In this document: one piece after another, positions 16,753-24,344 of the stretch
How positions within the stretch are numbered: position 1 is the first letter of the stretch
Layout: each line of letters starts with the position of its first letter
Origin: Pseudomonas fluvialis
GTDB lineage: Bacteria; Pseudomonadota; Gammaproteobacteria; Pseudomonadales; Pseudomonadaceae
Reading direction: 5' to 3'
DNA: 64,000 nt
NCBI RefSeq assembly: GCF_014207935.1
Contig: NZ_JACHLL010000005.1
Coordinates: 124,001-188,000, forward strand
Notes under the pieces: model-generated
What the model saw: only the letters and a program-made list of their open reading frames with translations
Databases searched by the model: none
Told to the model about the DNA's origin: nothing
Program-made: the position numbers and the translations under genes

Positions 16753-16875
16753 AAAAACCCCGCCTAAGCGGGGCCTTGCAGAGGTGTGTCCTGACTTCCT
16801 TGCCAGCTCCGCCATCCTGGCGGGTATCCATGGTATCCGTGTTATGCGAAGCGCTTCCTGCGCGGTTTCCATGGT
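16753..16875 (-). ncRNA. Rsm/Csr-family regulatory small RNA (RsmX/RsmY-like)
   Basis: About 123 nt read on the minus strand from near CACCATGGAAACC to a rho-independent terminator (CCCCGC-TTAG-GCGGGG then TTTTT). It holds seven GGA motifs: ATGGAAA, CAGGAAG, ACGGATA, ATGGATA, CAGGATG, AAGGAAG and CAGGACA. Two are in hairpin loops of the type bound by RsmA/CsrA: GCGC-AGGAA-GCGC and CCGCC-AGGAT-GGCGG. A TGTAAG-N6-CTTACA-like GacA box lies about 55 bp upstream of the presumed start. Known Rsm RNAs titrate RsmA and so derepress exopolysaccharide, adhesion and secondary metabolism. Size is close to RsmX of P. fluorescens. The 5' end is estimated, not mapped. Confidence 0.85.
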
Positions 16876-16929
16876 GAGCACTTTAACCAGGCACCAGCCA
16901 GAGCCATAGCAGCGAACGACACTACAGCC

Positions 16930-16947
16930 TGTAAGCCATTACCTACA
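16930..16947 (-). promoter_or_regulatory. GacA-type upstream activating sequence of the Rsm RNA
   Basis: The + strand reads TGTAAG-N6-CCTACA, i.e. TGTAGG-N6-CTTACA toward the RNA, one mismatch from the palindrome TGTAAG-N6-CTTACA that GacA needs at rsmX/Y/Z. It also overlaps a longer inverted repeat, GTAAGCCATT-N6-AATGGCTTAC. Spacing to the RNA start (about 55 bp) fits the known arrangement. Confidence 0.75.
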
Positions 16948-17092
16948 ATGGCTTACCGATGGGCCACTGATAACCCGCCATTAGTGCAGCCAATGAATAC
17001 CCGCAAGCTGGTTTTTTTGTGACGCAGTGCTTGTTAGACTCAGCATTGTCCTACAAAAACAACAGGCCATATCAAGGCCATGGGGTCACAGC

Positions 17093-17758
17093 ATGCGCGT
17101 CGTTGCCATTGCCCTCTATTCCCTGGCGCTCTCCGCCACCTCTGTCGCCATTGCCAACGCCGGCGGCCAAAACAAGCTGTCCGACCCGAAAGCCGCCATC
17201 GAGCAGATATTCTGGCCACAGCTGTACAGCGCAGGCGGCACCTCGCTGTACTGCGGTAAAACCTTCAATAGCGAAGGCGGCCAGTTCGTCGCCAGTCCGG
17301 TCTACCCGACCAAGCAGATCAAGAGCAGCCTGCGCTGCATCACCGACAAGCAATGTGCGGAGAAAAACAGCCAGTACCCGTTCATGCTGGCCGACCTGCA
17401 CAACCTCTATCCAGAGCTGGCTCGTGTCGAGCTGGCGCGCCGCAACTCCCTGTTCGGCGCCCTCGGCGACGCCGTGCCGAGCAAGTTTGGCGATATCGAC
17501 TGCGATCTGAAGGCCAGCTTCCAGCTGGTTGAACCGCGCAACGAGGCCAAGGGCAATGTCGCTCGCGCACTTTTCTACATGCATGTGGAATACGACCTGC
17601 CGATTCCAGGCCAGGTGCAGATGTTCAAGCAATGGCATCAGATGGACCCACCGGACGCCGAAGAGAAAGCCCGCAATGATCGTATCGCCGAACTGCAAGG
17701 CACGCGCAATCGCTTCATCGACAATCCGGAGCTGGTCGACCAGCAGATCAGCAACTGA
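17093..17758 (+). CDS. Endonuclease I family protein, possibly lacking the EH catalytic pair
   Basis: 221 residues from the ATG at 17093 with a signal peptide ending in AIANA. The C-terminal half is clear endonuclease I (EndA/NucM/Vvn): DLHNLYPELARVELARRNSLFG, then DIDCDLKASFQLVEP, GNVARALFYMHVEYDLPI and MFKQWHQMDPPDAEEKARN. The family is periplasmic or secreted and cuts DNA and RNA with Mg2+. The EH motif that carries the general-base His and a metal Glu in Vvn is not seen at its usual place, where the protein reads VASPVYPTKQIKSSLRCI. Four Cys may form disulfides. It is divergent from the Rsm RNA and ends at a bidirectional terminator. Confidence 0.8.
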   Translation: MRVVAIALYSLALSATSVAIANAGGQNKLSDPKAAIEQIFWPQLYSAGGTSLYCGKTFNSEGGQFVASPVYPTKQIKSSLRCITDKQCAEKNSQYPFMLADLHNLYPELARVELARRNSLFGALGDAVPSKFGDIDCDLKASFQLVEPRNEAKGNVARALFYMHVEYDLPIPGQVQMFKQWHQMDPPDAEEKARNDRIAELQGTRNRFIDNPELVDQQISN

Positions 17759-17768
17759 GTTCAAACCC

Positions 17769-17806
17769 ACACGAAAAAGCCCCGCCTAAGCGGGGCTTTT
17801 TCGTGT
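17769..17806. terminator. Bidirectional rho-independent terminator
   Basis: A 17-bp perfect stem (core GCCCCGC, loop CTAA) is flanked by A5 and T5 tracts on both strands. It lies between the convergent endonuclease I and acyl-CoA dehydrogenase genes and can serve both. The core is the same as in the Rsm RNA terminator. Confidence 0.93.
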
Positions 17807-17846
17807 TCAGGCTGAATGCCTGCCGTAATCCGGCAGGCAATGGCCA

Positions 17847-19625
17847 TCAGAACTGTGCAGCGTCGAGCAGATACAACGATTCACTGCCGGCCTTGACCGA
17901 AGCACTCAGCGAGTGGATACGCGGCAGCAGGCGAGCGAAGAAGAAGCGCGCGGTGCCCAGCTTGCTCACGTAGAACTCGTCCTGATTCTGCTTGGCCAGG
18001 GCGGCACGGGCCATGAGTGCCCACATGTAGGCATAGGCGGTGTAGCCGAAGACCTGCAGGTACTCGACCGAGGCGGCACCGATTTCATTCGGGTTGGCCT
18101 TGGCGCGCTCGATAACCCAGGCAGTCAGCTCGTCCAGATTGGCCACAGCAGCCTTCAACGGCTCGACGAACTCGGCCAGACCGGCATCGGCACTACCGAT
18201 GAACGCCTTGATCTCGTCGGCGAAGTGTTTATAGAAGCTGCCGCCGCTACCAACAATCTTGCGCCCCATCAGGTCCAGAGACTGGATGCCGTTGGTGCCT
18301 TCGTAGATCTGGGTGATGCGGCAGTCGCGGATCAGTTGCTCCTGACCCCACTCGCGGATGAAGCCGTGGCCGCCGAAGATCTGCTGGCCGTGCACGGTGG
18401 TTTCCAGCCCCATGTCAGTGAGGAAAGCCTTGGCTACCGGCGTCAATAGGGCAACCAGCTCCTCGGCGCGCTTGGCCACGCTGGCGTCTTCACTGTACTT
18501 GGCGGTGTCCAGCTGCATGGCGACGTAGCTGGAGAAGGCACGACCGCCTTCGTTCAGCGCCTTCATGGTCAGCAGCATGCGACGCACGTCCGGATGCACG
18601 ATGATCGGGTCAGCGGCCTTGTCCTTGGCAACCGGGCCGGTCGGCGCACGGCTCTGGATACGATCACGGGCGTACTCGATGGCGCTCTGGTACGAACGCT
18701 CGCCCAGTGCCAGACCCTGGATACCGACACCCAGACGCTCGTAGTTCATCATGGTGAACATGGCATTGAGGCCCTTGTTCACTTCGCCGACCAGGTAGCC
18801 GGTGGCGCCGTCGAAGTTCATGACGCAGGTGGCCGAGGCCTTGATGCCCATCTTGTGCTCGATCGAGCCGCAGCCCAGGCTGTTCTTCGCGCCCAAGGAG
18901 CCGTCGGCATTGACCATCACCTTCGGCACGATGAACAGCGAAATGCCTTTCGGGCCAGCCGGGGCATCCGGCAGCTTGGCCAGCACCAAGTGGATGATGT
19001 TCTCGGTCAGGTCGTGCTCACCGCCGGTGATGAAGATCTTGGTACCTGTGATTTTGTAGCTGCCGTCAGCCTGAGGCTCGGCCTTGGTACGGATGATGCC
19101 CAGGTCGGTGCCGGCATGCGGCTCGGTCAGGCACATGGAACCGGCCCATACGCCGGCGTACATGTTCGGCAGATACTGGTTCTTCAGCTCTTCGCTGGCA
19201 TGGTTAAGGATCGACAGGCAGGCGCCGGCAGTCAGCATCGGGTACAGCCCGAAGGATAGGTTGGCCGAGTTGACCATCTCCTCGACCTGGGCGCCAATCA
19301 CTTTCGGCATGCCCATGCCGCCGAACTCAGGCGAACCGCCCACACCCACCCAGCCGCCATCAGCGTAGGTCTGGTAGGCCTGCGGGAAACCGGCCGGGGT
19401 TTTCACTGCGCCATCGGCCCAGGAACAGCCTTCTTCGTCGCCACTGCGGTTCAGCGGAGCGATGGTGCCGGCAGTCACCTTGCCAGCTTCTTCCAGAATG
19501 GCTGCTGCAGTGTCTTCATCAACCACTTCGGCCAGACCAGGCAACTGGGCCCAGAGCTTGGATACTTCGAAGACTTCATTGAGGACGAAGCGCATATCGC
19601 GCAGGGGCGCTTTGTAATCAGCCAT
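17847..19625 (-). CDS. Acyl-CoA dehydrogenase (FadE-like, long form)
   Basis: 592 residues from the ATG at 19625. It starts [19 protein letters not shown], the N-terminal extension typical of this long subfamily. The flavin-binding middle domain (MCLTEPHAGTDLGIIRTKA, ITGTKIFITGGEHDL) and the helical C-terminal domain (FIREWGQEQLIRDCRITQIYEGTNGIQSLDLMGRKI) follow, then a C-terminal four-helix extension. It oxidises medium- or long-chain acyl-CoA in beta-oxidation with FAD and electron-transfer flavoprotein. A paralogue of the same architecture is at 21181-22986, with a diguanylate cyclase gene between them. Substrate length is not predictable. Confidence 0.92.
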   Translation of the reverse strand: MADYKAPLRDMRFVLNEVFEVSKLWAQLPGLAEVVDEDTAAAILEEAGKVTAGTIAPLNRSGDEEGCSWADGAVKTPAGFPQAYQTYADGGWVGVGGSPEFGGMGMPKVIGAQVEEMVNSANLSFGLYPMLTAGACLSILNHASEELKNQYLPNMYAGVWAGSMCLTEPHAGTDLGIIRTKAEPQADGSYKITGTKIFITGGEHDLTENIIHLVLAKLPDAPAGPKGISLFIVPKVMVNADGSLGAKNSLGCGSIEHKMGIKASATCVMNFDGATGYLVGEVNKGLNAMFTMMNYERLGVGIQGLALGERSYQSAIEYARDRIQSRAPTGPVAKDKAADPIIVHPDVRRMLLTMKALNEGGRAFSSYVAMQLDTAKYSEDASVAKRAEELVALLTPVAKAFLTDMGLETTVHGQQIFGGHGFIREWGQEQLIRDCRITQIYEGTNGIQSLDLMGRKIVGSGGSFYKHFADEIKAFIGSADAGLAEFVEPLKAAVANLDELTAWVIERAKANPNEIGAASVEYLQVFGYTAYAYMWALMARAALAKQNQDEFYVSKLGTARFFFARLLPRIHSLSASVKAGSESLYLLDAAQF

Positions 19626-19712
19626 GGGAAACCTCACGCAACTCAAGGGGCGGCCGGAATGGCCGGTTTTCAAGAAGCGGCATTGTAGCTGAACAACTTT
19701 AACGAGACATAG

Positions 19713-19747
19713 AGTCACTGCGTGACTATTTCAAAAACAATAGTCAC
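19713..19747. repeat. Overlapping inverted repeats with three GTCAC half-sites
   Basis: AGTCAC-TGC-GTGACT (19713-19727) overlaps a second repeat GTGACTATT-N8-AATAGTCAC (19722-19747), which includes the stop codon of the diguanylate cyclase gene. The two hairpins compete. There is no T-run, so this is not a normal terminator; an operator or attenuator for the acyl-CoA dehydrogenase gene 88 bp downstream is possible. Confidence 0.5.
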
Positions 19748-21072
19748 GCACCAGCCGTTTCCAGGCGCTGCGCGCCGCGGCGATTCTGACCATGCGCCAT
19801 GACCCGATTGCGACCCGCCTGCTTGGCCGCATAGAGCGCCAGATCGGCACACTTGATCACCTCTTCCGGCTGGCGCTGCTCCAACTGTCGCTCCGCCACA
19901 CCAATGCTCATGGTCACCGACACGCTGCTGCTCTTGCCACCGGCACGACGCTGCTTGCCCTCACGGGCATCACCCGGCCGCGAGTGCTTGTCGCGCAGCT
20001 GCAGCGGGTAATGCTCGACCGCCAGACGTAAGGCCTCAAGGTGCGGCAGGCATTCCTCGACCGTCTTGCCGGGGAACACCACGGTGAACTCCTCCCCTCC
20101 ATAGCGATAAGCCTTGCCGCCACCGGTGACCTTGCGCAAACGACTGGCCACGAGCTTGAGCACCTCGTCGCCGACGTCATGGCCATGGGTGTCATTGAAC
20201 TTCTTGAAATGATCGACATCGGTCATCGCCAGCACATACTGGCGCGGCAGGCGCTGCAGGCGCTCGTTCAGTGCGCGCCGCCCCGGCAGCCCAGTGAGCT
20301 CATCACGGAAGGCCATCTCGTAAGCCTCATGCGCCACTGCCACCGCCAGACTGAGCATGACCATGCTTGTCATCGCATGCAGGGCATGGGGCAGCAGAAA
20401 GACCTTGGGCAACATCCACAGCAGCGCAGCCGCACCGAGCAATTGGGCCGCATGCAGCGGTCTGGGCTGGCGCAGATACTGTACCAGCAGACCAATCAGA
20501 GCCAACGCGAAGACCGGATAGGCCAGCTGGATCAACCCCAGGCCAGCATCCTGCAACAACGGCCAGCGGACCTGCGCCAACCACACCAGCAGTTCATCGG
20601 GATAACGCCGCGCCAGGGCCAGGGCCACCGCAGCCACCGCAATCAGCAAGGCGCTGCGCGCCAACAGCTCCTGACTCAGCGACGCTCGCTCTTGCCACAA
20701 GGCATAGCCGCCATACAACAGTGGCAGCAGCAAACTGCAGAGGTGAAACGTCAGCGCAGTATCGGCCTGGACCCGGCCATTGGCGCGAAAGAAATCGACC
20801 TGATTGTCGAGGAAGTAGTAGGCCAGATAGACCACCACCAGCAGAAAGGTCTGTCGTTGCCGTTCATAAGCCAGGCAGTAGGTGCCAGCCAGCAACAGCA
20901 ACAGGGTCGGTAGCACGTTGAATAGCGAAGCGAAGAATTCCGTCAACGAACCCAGCAAGCTGGCCGCAACGCCACCCGCCAGCAGCAACAGGCTGGGCAG
21001 AAAATGCGCGGGACGAACATCGGCAAGACGGAACACGGCGACTCCACGACGAATGCGATCAACTGCCCGCAT
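19744..21072 (-). CDS. Membrane diguanylate cyclase (GGDEF)
   Basis: 442 residues from the ATG at 21072. About seven hydrophobic segments fill residues 20-240, then the GGDEF domain starts at FRDELTGLPGRRALNERLQ. The catalytic signature is YRYGGEEFTVVF, with DVDHFKKFNDTHGHDVGDEVL upstream, so it should make c-di-GMP from two GTP. The RxxD inhibitory site is absent where expected before GGEEF. A low-complexity insert (HSRPGDAREGKQRRAGGKSSS) interrupts the late part of the domain. It lies between two acyl-CoA dehydrogenase genes, and a terminator separates it from the upstream one. Confidence 0.92.
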   Translation of the reverse strand: MRAVDRIRRGVAVFRLADVRPAHFLPSLLLLAGGVAASLLGSLTEFFASLFNVLPTLLLLLAGTYCLAYERQRQTFLLVVVYLAYYFLDNQVDFFRANGRVQADTALTFHLCSLLLPLLYGGYALWQERASLSQELLARSALLIAVAAVALALARRYPDELLVWLAQVRWPLLQDAGLGLIQLAYPVFALALIGLLVQYLRQPRPLHAAQLLGAAALLWMLPKVFLLPHALHAMTSMVMLSLAVAVAHEAYEMAFRDELTGLPGRRALNERLQRLPRQYVLAMTDVDHFKKFNDTHGHDVGDEVLKLVASRLRKVTGGGKAYRYGGEEFTVVFPGKTVEECLPHLEALRLAVEHYPLQLRDKHSRPGDAREGKQRRAGGKSSSVSVTMSIGVAERQLEQRQPEEVIKCADLALYAAKQAGRNRVMAHGQNRRGAQRLETAGA

Positions 21073-21129
21073 TGTGCCTGCAGCCAGGCCACAACACATC
21101 GGGCAAAACGGCGGTCCGTCGCACAAATG

Positions 21130-21157
21130 AAAACGCCCACCGAATGGTGGGCGTTTT
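21130..21157. terminator. Rho-independent terminator
   Basis: AAAACGCCCACC, loop GAAT, and the exact complement ending TTTT. It lies after the stop of the acyl-CoA dehydrogenase at 21181-22986 on the minus strand, ahead of the diguanylate cyclase gene. Confidence 0.9.
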
Positions 21158-21180
21158 CTGACTTCTGACGCAGCTACTGC

Positions 21181-22986
21181 TTAGTAGCCCAGAGCGAAGT
21201 CTTCTTCAGCCATATCCATCAGGTTGCTGGCGCCGGACAGCATGGCAGCAACGTGGGTACGGGTACGCGGCAGGATGCGCTCGAAGTAGAAGCGCGCGGT
21301 CTGCAGCTTGGCCTTGTAGAAAGCCTCGTCCTCAGTGCCGGCAGCGATCTTCTCGGCAGCCAGGCGAGCCATGTCAGCCCAGAAGTAGGCCAGACAGACG
21401 TAACCGGAGTACATCAAGTAATCCACCGAGGCGGCACCGACTTCTTCGCGGTCCTTCATGGCAGCCATGCCCACTTTCATGGTCAGGTCGCCCCACTCCT
21501 TGTTCAGCTGGGCCAGCGGTGCAACCAGGCCTTTGATGGCTTCGTTGGCTTCGTTGGTCTGGCAGAACTTGTGCACGATCTTGGTGAAGCCCTTCAGCGC
21601 TTCGCCCTGGGTCATCAGCACTTTACGACCCAGCAGGTCGAGCGCCTGAACACCAGTAGTACCTTCGTACAGGCAGGAGATACGGCTGTCACGCACGTTC
21701 TGTTCCATGCCCCACTCGGCGATGAAGCCGTGGCCGCCATAGATCTGCACGCCATGGTTGGCCGCTTCGAAACCAACTTCGGTCATGAACGCCTTGGCGA
21801 TCGGAGTCAAGAAGGCCAGCATGGAGTCGGCGGCTTTCTTCTCTTCTTCGTTCTGGCTGTACTTGACGATGTCGACCTGCTTGGCAGTGAAGTACACCAT
21901 CGCGCGGTTACCTTCGGCGAAGGCCTTCATGGTCAGCAGCATGCGACGCACGTCCGGGTGGACGATGATCGGGTCAGCAGCTTTGTCCGGCGCTTTCGGG
22001 CCAGTCAGAGCACGCATCTGCAGACGCTCACGGGCGTACTTGATGCCGCCCTGGAAGCCGATCTCGGCATGAGCCAGACCTTGCAGAGCAGTACCCAGGC
22101 GAGCAGTGTTCATGAAGGTGAACATGCAGTTCAGGCCCTTGTTCGCCGGGCCGATCAGGTAACCGGTGGCGCCGTCGAAGTTCATCACGCAGGTAGCGTT
22201 GCCGTGGATGCCCATCTTGTGTTCCAGAGAGCCACAGGAAACGGCATTGCGCGAACCAACGCTGCCATCGGCATTGACGTTGAACTTCGGCACGATGAAC
22301 AGGGAAATACCCTTGGTGCCCTGCGGGGCGTCGGGCAGGCGGGCCAGCACGATGTGGACAATGTTGCCCGACATGTCGTGCTCACCAGCGGAGATGAAGA
22401 TCTTGGTGCCGGACACCTTGTAGGAACCGTCAGCCTGCGGCTCGGCCTTGGTGCGCAGCATGCCCAGGTCGGTGCCGCAATGCGGCTCGGTCAGGCACAT
22501 GGTGCCGGTCCACTCACCGGAGACCAGCTTGGTCAGGTAGGTGTGCTTCTGCTCATCGGTACCGTGCTCGGCGATGGTGTTCATGGCGCCGTGCGACAGG
22601 CCCGGGTACATGCCCCAGGACCAGTTGGCCTCGCCAACCATCTCGCTCAGCACCAGGCCGAGGGACTCCGGCAGACCCTGACCACCATGGGCAACGTCGT
22701 GCGCCAGACTAGGCCAGCCGCCTTCAACATACTGGTCGTAGGCTTCCTTGAAGCCAGTCGGGGTTTTCACGCCTTCCGGAGACCAGGTGCAGCCTTCGAT
22801 GTCACCCACACGGTTCAGCGGAGCAATCACTTGCTCACAGAACTTGGCGCCTTCTTCCAGGATGGCATTGACCATGTCCGGAGTGGCGTCTTGGCAAGCC
22901 GGCAGGCTCTGATAGTGCGCTTCATAGCCGAGCAGCTCGTCACGTACGAAGCGAATATCACGCAAGGGGGCCTTGTAATCAGGCAT
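21181..22986 (-). CDS. Acyl-CoA dehydrogenase (PA0506-like), PsrA-type boxes upstream
   Basis: 601 residues from the ATG at 22986 (GAGG nine bases upstream). It begins [20 protein letters not shown] and carries [58 protein letters not shown] and [21 protein letters not shown], the FAD and acyl-binding regions of long acyl-CoA dehydrogenases, plus the C-terminal helical extension. It catalyses the first step of beta-oxidation. Tandem PsrA-like boxes at 23082-23108 suggest induction by long-chain fatty acids, as known for PsrA targets in Pseudomonas. It ends at its own terminator, so it is a single-gene unit. Paralogue: 17847-19625. Confidence 0.93.
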   Translation of the reverse strand: MPDYKAPLRDIRFVRDELLGYEAHYQSLPACQDATPDMVNAILEEGAKFCEQVIAPLNRVGDIEGCTWSPEGVKTPTGFKEAYDQYVEGGWPSLAHDVAHGGQGLPESLGLVLSEMVGEANWSWGMYPGLSHGAMNTIAEHGTDEQKHTYLTKLVSGEWTGTMCLTEPHCGTDLGMLRTKAEPQADGSYKVSGTKIFISAGEHDMSGNIVHIVLARLPDAPQGTKGISLFIVPKFNVNADGSVGSRNAVSCGSLEHKMGIHGNATCVMNFDGATGYLIGPANKGLNCMFTFMNTARLGTALQGLAHAEIGFQGGIKYARERLQMRALTGPKAPDKAADPIIVHPDVRRMLLTMKAFAEGNRAMVYFTAKQVDIVKYSQNEEEKKAADSMLAFLTPIAKAFMTEVGFEAANHGVQIYGGHGFIAEWGMEQNVRDSRISCLYEGTTGVQALDLLGRKVLMTQGEALKGFTKIVHKFCQTNEANEAIKGLVAPLAQLNKEWGDLTMKVGMAAMKDREEVGAASVDYLMYSGYVCLAYFWADMARLAAEKIAAGTEDEAFYKAKLQTARFYFERILPRTRTHVAAMLSGASNLMDMAEEDFALGY

Positions 22987-23019
22987 AGCAGTAAACCTCT
23001 GCGGTAGATCCAAAGTGAG

Positions 23020-23037
23020 TGACCGGTTATTCGGTCA
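23020..23037. promoter_or_regulatory. Inverted repeat, possible repressor operator
   Basis: TGACCG-N6-CGGTCA, a perfect 6-bp dyad 33 bp before the acyl-CoA dehydrogenase start, in its leader or promoter. The form suits a TetR- or GntR-type dimer, but no regulator can be named. Confidence 0.45.
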
Positions 23038-23081
23038 GTACTGGTTATCCGGGTCTGCGGGCACACAAGAACGCCGCAGAT

Positions 23082-23108
23082 CAAACGGGCGTTTGAAACA
23101 TACGTTTA
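23082..23108. promoter_or_regulatory. Tandem PsrA-like boxes
   Basis: CAAAC-GGGC-GTTTG is an exact match to the published PsrA consensus (G/C)AAAC-N2-4-GTTT(G/C). It overlaps by one base a second copy, GAAAC-ATAC-GTTTA, with one mismatch. Both lie about 95-120 bp before the ATG of the acyl-CoA dehydrogenase. PsrA is a TetR regulator that releases DNA on binding long-chain fatty acids. Confidence 0.7.
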
Positions 23109-23144
23109 CGCCCAACCCTTGTCAAGCACCCAGAAGGGGCTGAT

Positions 23145-23933
23145 TCACACCTCAATATCGAGGTTTTCAGCCGGCTCCTGCAGGGCCGCCAGACGGCGGT
23201 AAAGTTCAAGACTAGGCGCTGGCGGCAGGCTCTGCTCGGTCTTTTCCGGCTTTTCCTCATTGGCCTCCTCTTCCTCCTCGGCCTGCTGGCGCTCCTCACT
23301 GCGCGCCGCCTGTTCGGCCGCCAGCTGCTCACGCTGCAGCTGGCCCAACTCAGCTCGCGCCTGGGCCGCCAGCACCTGTGCCTGCGCGGCAACACGCAGG
23401 TCCTGCGCCGAAGGTTCGGCCGGTGCCAGCGCCGCCCGCTGCACCAGCTCCATCTTGCGCAGGGTGGCTTCGGGATTATTGGGGATCGGACTGACGTCGA
23501 TGCTCACCTCGCCACTCGTGGCATAAGACTGACCATTCGGCCCGCGGGTATAGGTGAAAGCCGGCGGCCCGGCATAGCGACCACCCACCGAGGCATGCGC
23601 CTGCTCATGGTTGCGCACTTCCCGATCACGCGCCGCGAGGTTCTGAATCTGCCGGCTTTCCTGCTCTTCACGCTGACGCTGACTGACCGAAGCGTCTTTA
23701 TCGCTCGCCTGCTCGCGCGGGCTCTCAGCATCCTGCTCAGGCAGGCTTTGCGCTTGCTCGGCAGGGCTTTGCGTGCGCGCATCACCCGGCGCGTCCAGAG
23801 ACTGCACCGGGGTGACCGGCGCCTGGGTGGCCCGTGCCAGATCGGGGGAGGAATCAGCCGACACCGGCCGGGCCGGCAGACTGGTGCTACTCGGCATATA
23901 CGAAGACAGGTAAGCCGCGCTGCCGATTTGCAT
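23145..23933 (-). CDS. SprA-related putative metalloprotease-like protein
   Basis: 262 residues. The first 100 residues are low-complexity (Ser, Pro, Gln, Glu rich). The conserved core, about 95-185, contains EVRNHEQAHASVGGRYAGPP, with an HExxH zinc motif at His109-Glu110-His113, then FTYTRGPNGQSYATSGEVSI and DVSPIPNNPEATLRKMELVQRAALAP. This is the SprA-related family, annotated as putative metalloproteases without proven activity. An Ala/Gln/Glu-rich coiled coil with a run of acidic residues follows. No signal peptide is seen. It lies 42 bp downstream of a small gene on the same strand; both proteins start MQI. Confidence 0.75.
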   Translation of the reverse strand: MQIGSAAYLSSYMPSSTSLPARPVSADSSPDLARATQAPVTPVQSLDAPGDARTQSPAEQAQSLPEQDAESPREQASDKDASVSQRQREEQESRQIQNLAARDREVRNHEQAHASVGGRYAGPPAFTYTRGPNGQSYATSGEVSIDVSPIPNNPEATLRKMELVQRAALAPAEPSAQDLRVAAQAQVLAAQARAELGQLQREQLAAEQAARSEERQQAEEEEEANEEKPEKTEQSLPPAPSLELYRRLAALQEPAENLDIEV

Positions 23934-23975
23934 GCTCGCCTCCTGTCGTTCGTAGTGAGAGAACTACACGCGCGC

Positions 23976-24233
23976 TCAGGCGCGGATATCGACCAACGTA
24001 CCCAGAACCTGATCAGCTGTTTCGATGACACGCGCACCGGCGGCGGCTTCGCGCTCGCCCACTTTCAGCTCAACCAGACTGGTGGCCAGATCAGGCTCTG
24101 CCGGCGGCGCCGCCTGGCTGTCACGAGCCGGCAGACTGTTGCGAGCGATATCGCTACCCGCCTCGGCCACACGATTCATGCCGCCCTGCACCGCACTCAG
24201 GCCGGAACTGAAGGCACTCGGTGGAATTTGCAT
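23976..24233 (-). CDS. Small conserved protein of unknown function (flagellar-rod-like N-terminus)
   Basis: 85 residues from the ATG at 24233. The N-terminus, SAFSSGLSAVQGGMNRVAEAGSDIAR, has the spacing of the flagellar rod/hook family N-terminal helix (small residues, then RV..A..IA), and the C-terminal part LVELKVGEREAAAGARVIETADQVLGTLVDIRA is also like rod or hook tails. It is far too short to be a complete flagellar protein. It occupies the place of PA0505 in the remembered P. aeruginosa order, between the bio genes and the acyl-CoA dehydrogenases. It may be co-transcribed with the SprA-related gene. Function unknown. Confidence 0.68.
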   Translation of the reverse strand: MQIPPSAFSSGLSAVQGGMNRVAEAGSDIARNSLPARDSQAAPPAEPDLATSLVELKVGEREAAAGARVIETADQVLGTLVDIRA

Positions 24234-24344
24234 GTCCGCACACTCCAAAAACAGAAAATGACTCTGTAAGTATTCAAGCAGATCATGGTCATTTTTTGTA
24301 CAGGCAGTTAGTTATGAGCAACGCGACTCATAGTGCTTCACGCA

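Noticed and set aside
16646..16831. 61-codon minus-strand frame inside the small RNA
   Set aside because: It starts within the GGA-rich RNA, lacks a ribosome site of its own and shows no family resemblance; the RNA features explain the sequence better.
16026..16877. 283-codon frame on the plus strand covering the leader and small RNA
   Set aside because: It mostly mirrors the priming transferase, has no signal or domain, and crosses the RNA terminator.
21253..23007. 584-codon open frame on the plus strand
   Set aside because: It is antisense to the acyl-CoA dehydrogenase; the sense strand is fully conserved in motif content.
24319..24344. Short hairpin AGTGC-TTCAC-GCACT after bioD
   Set aside because: Only five base pairs and no T-run on the minus strand; not reported as a terminator.
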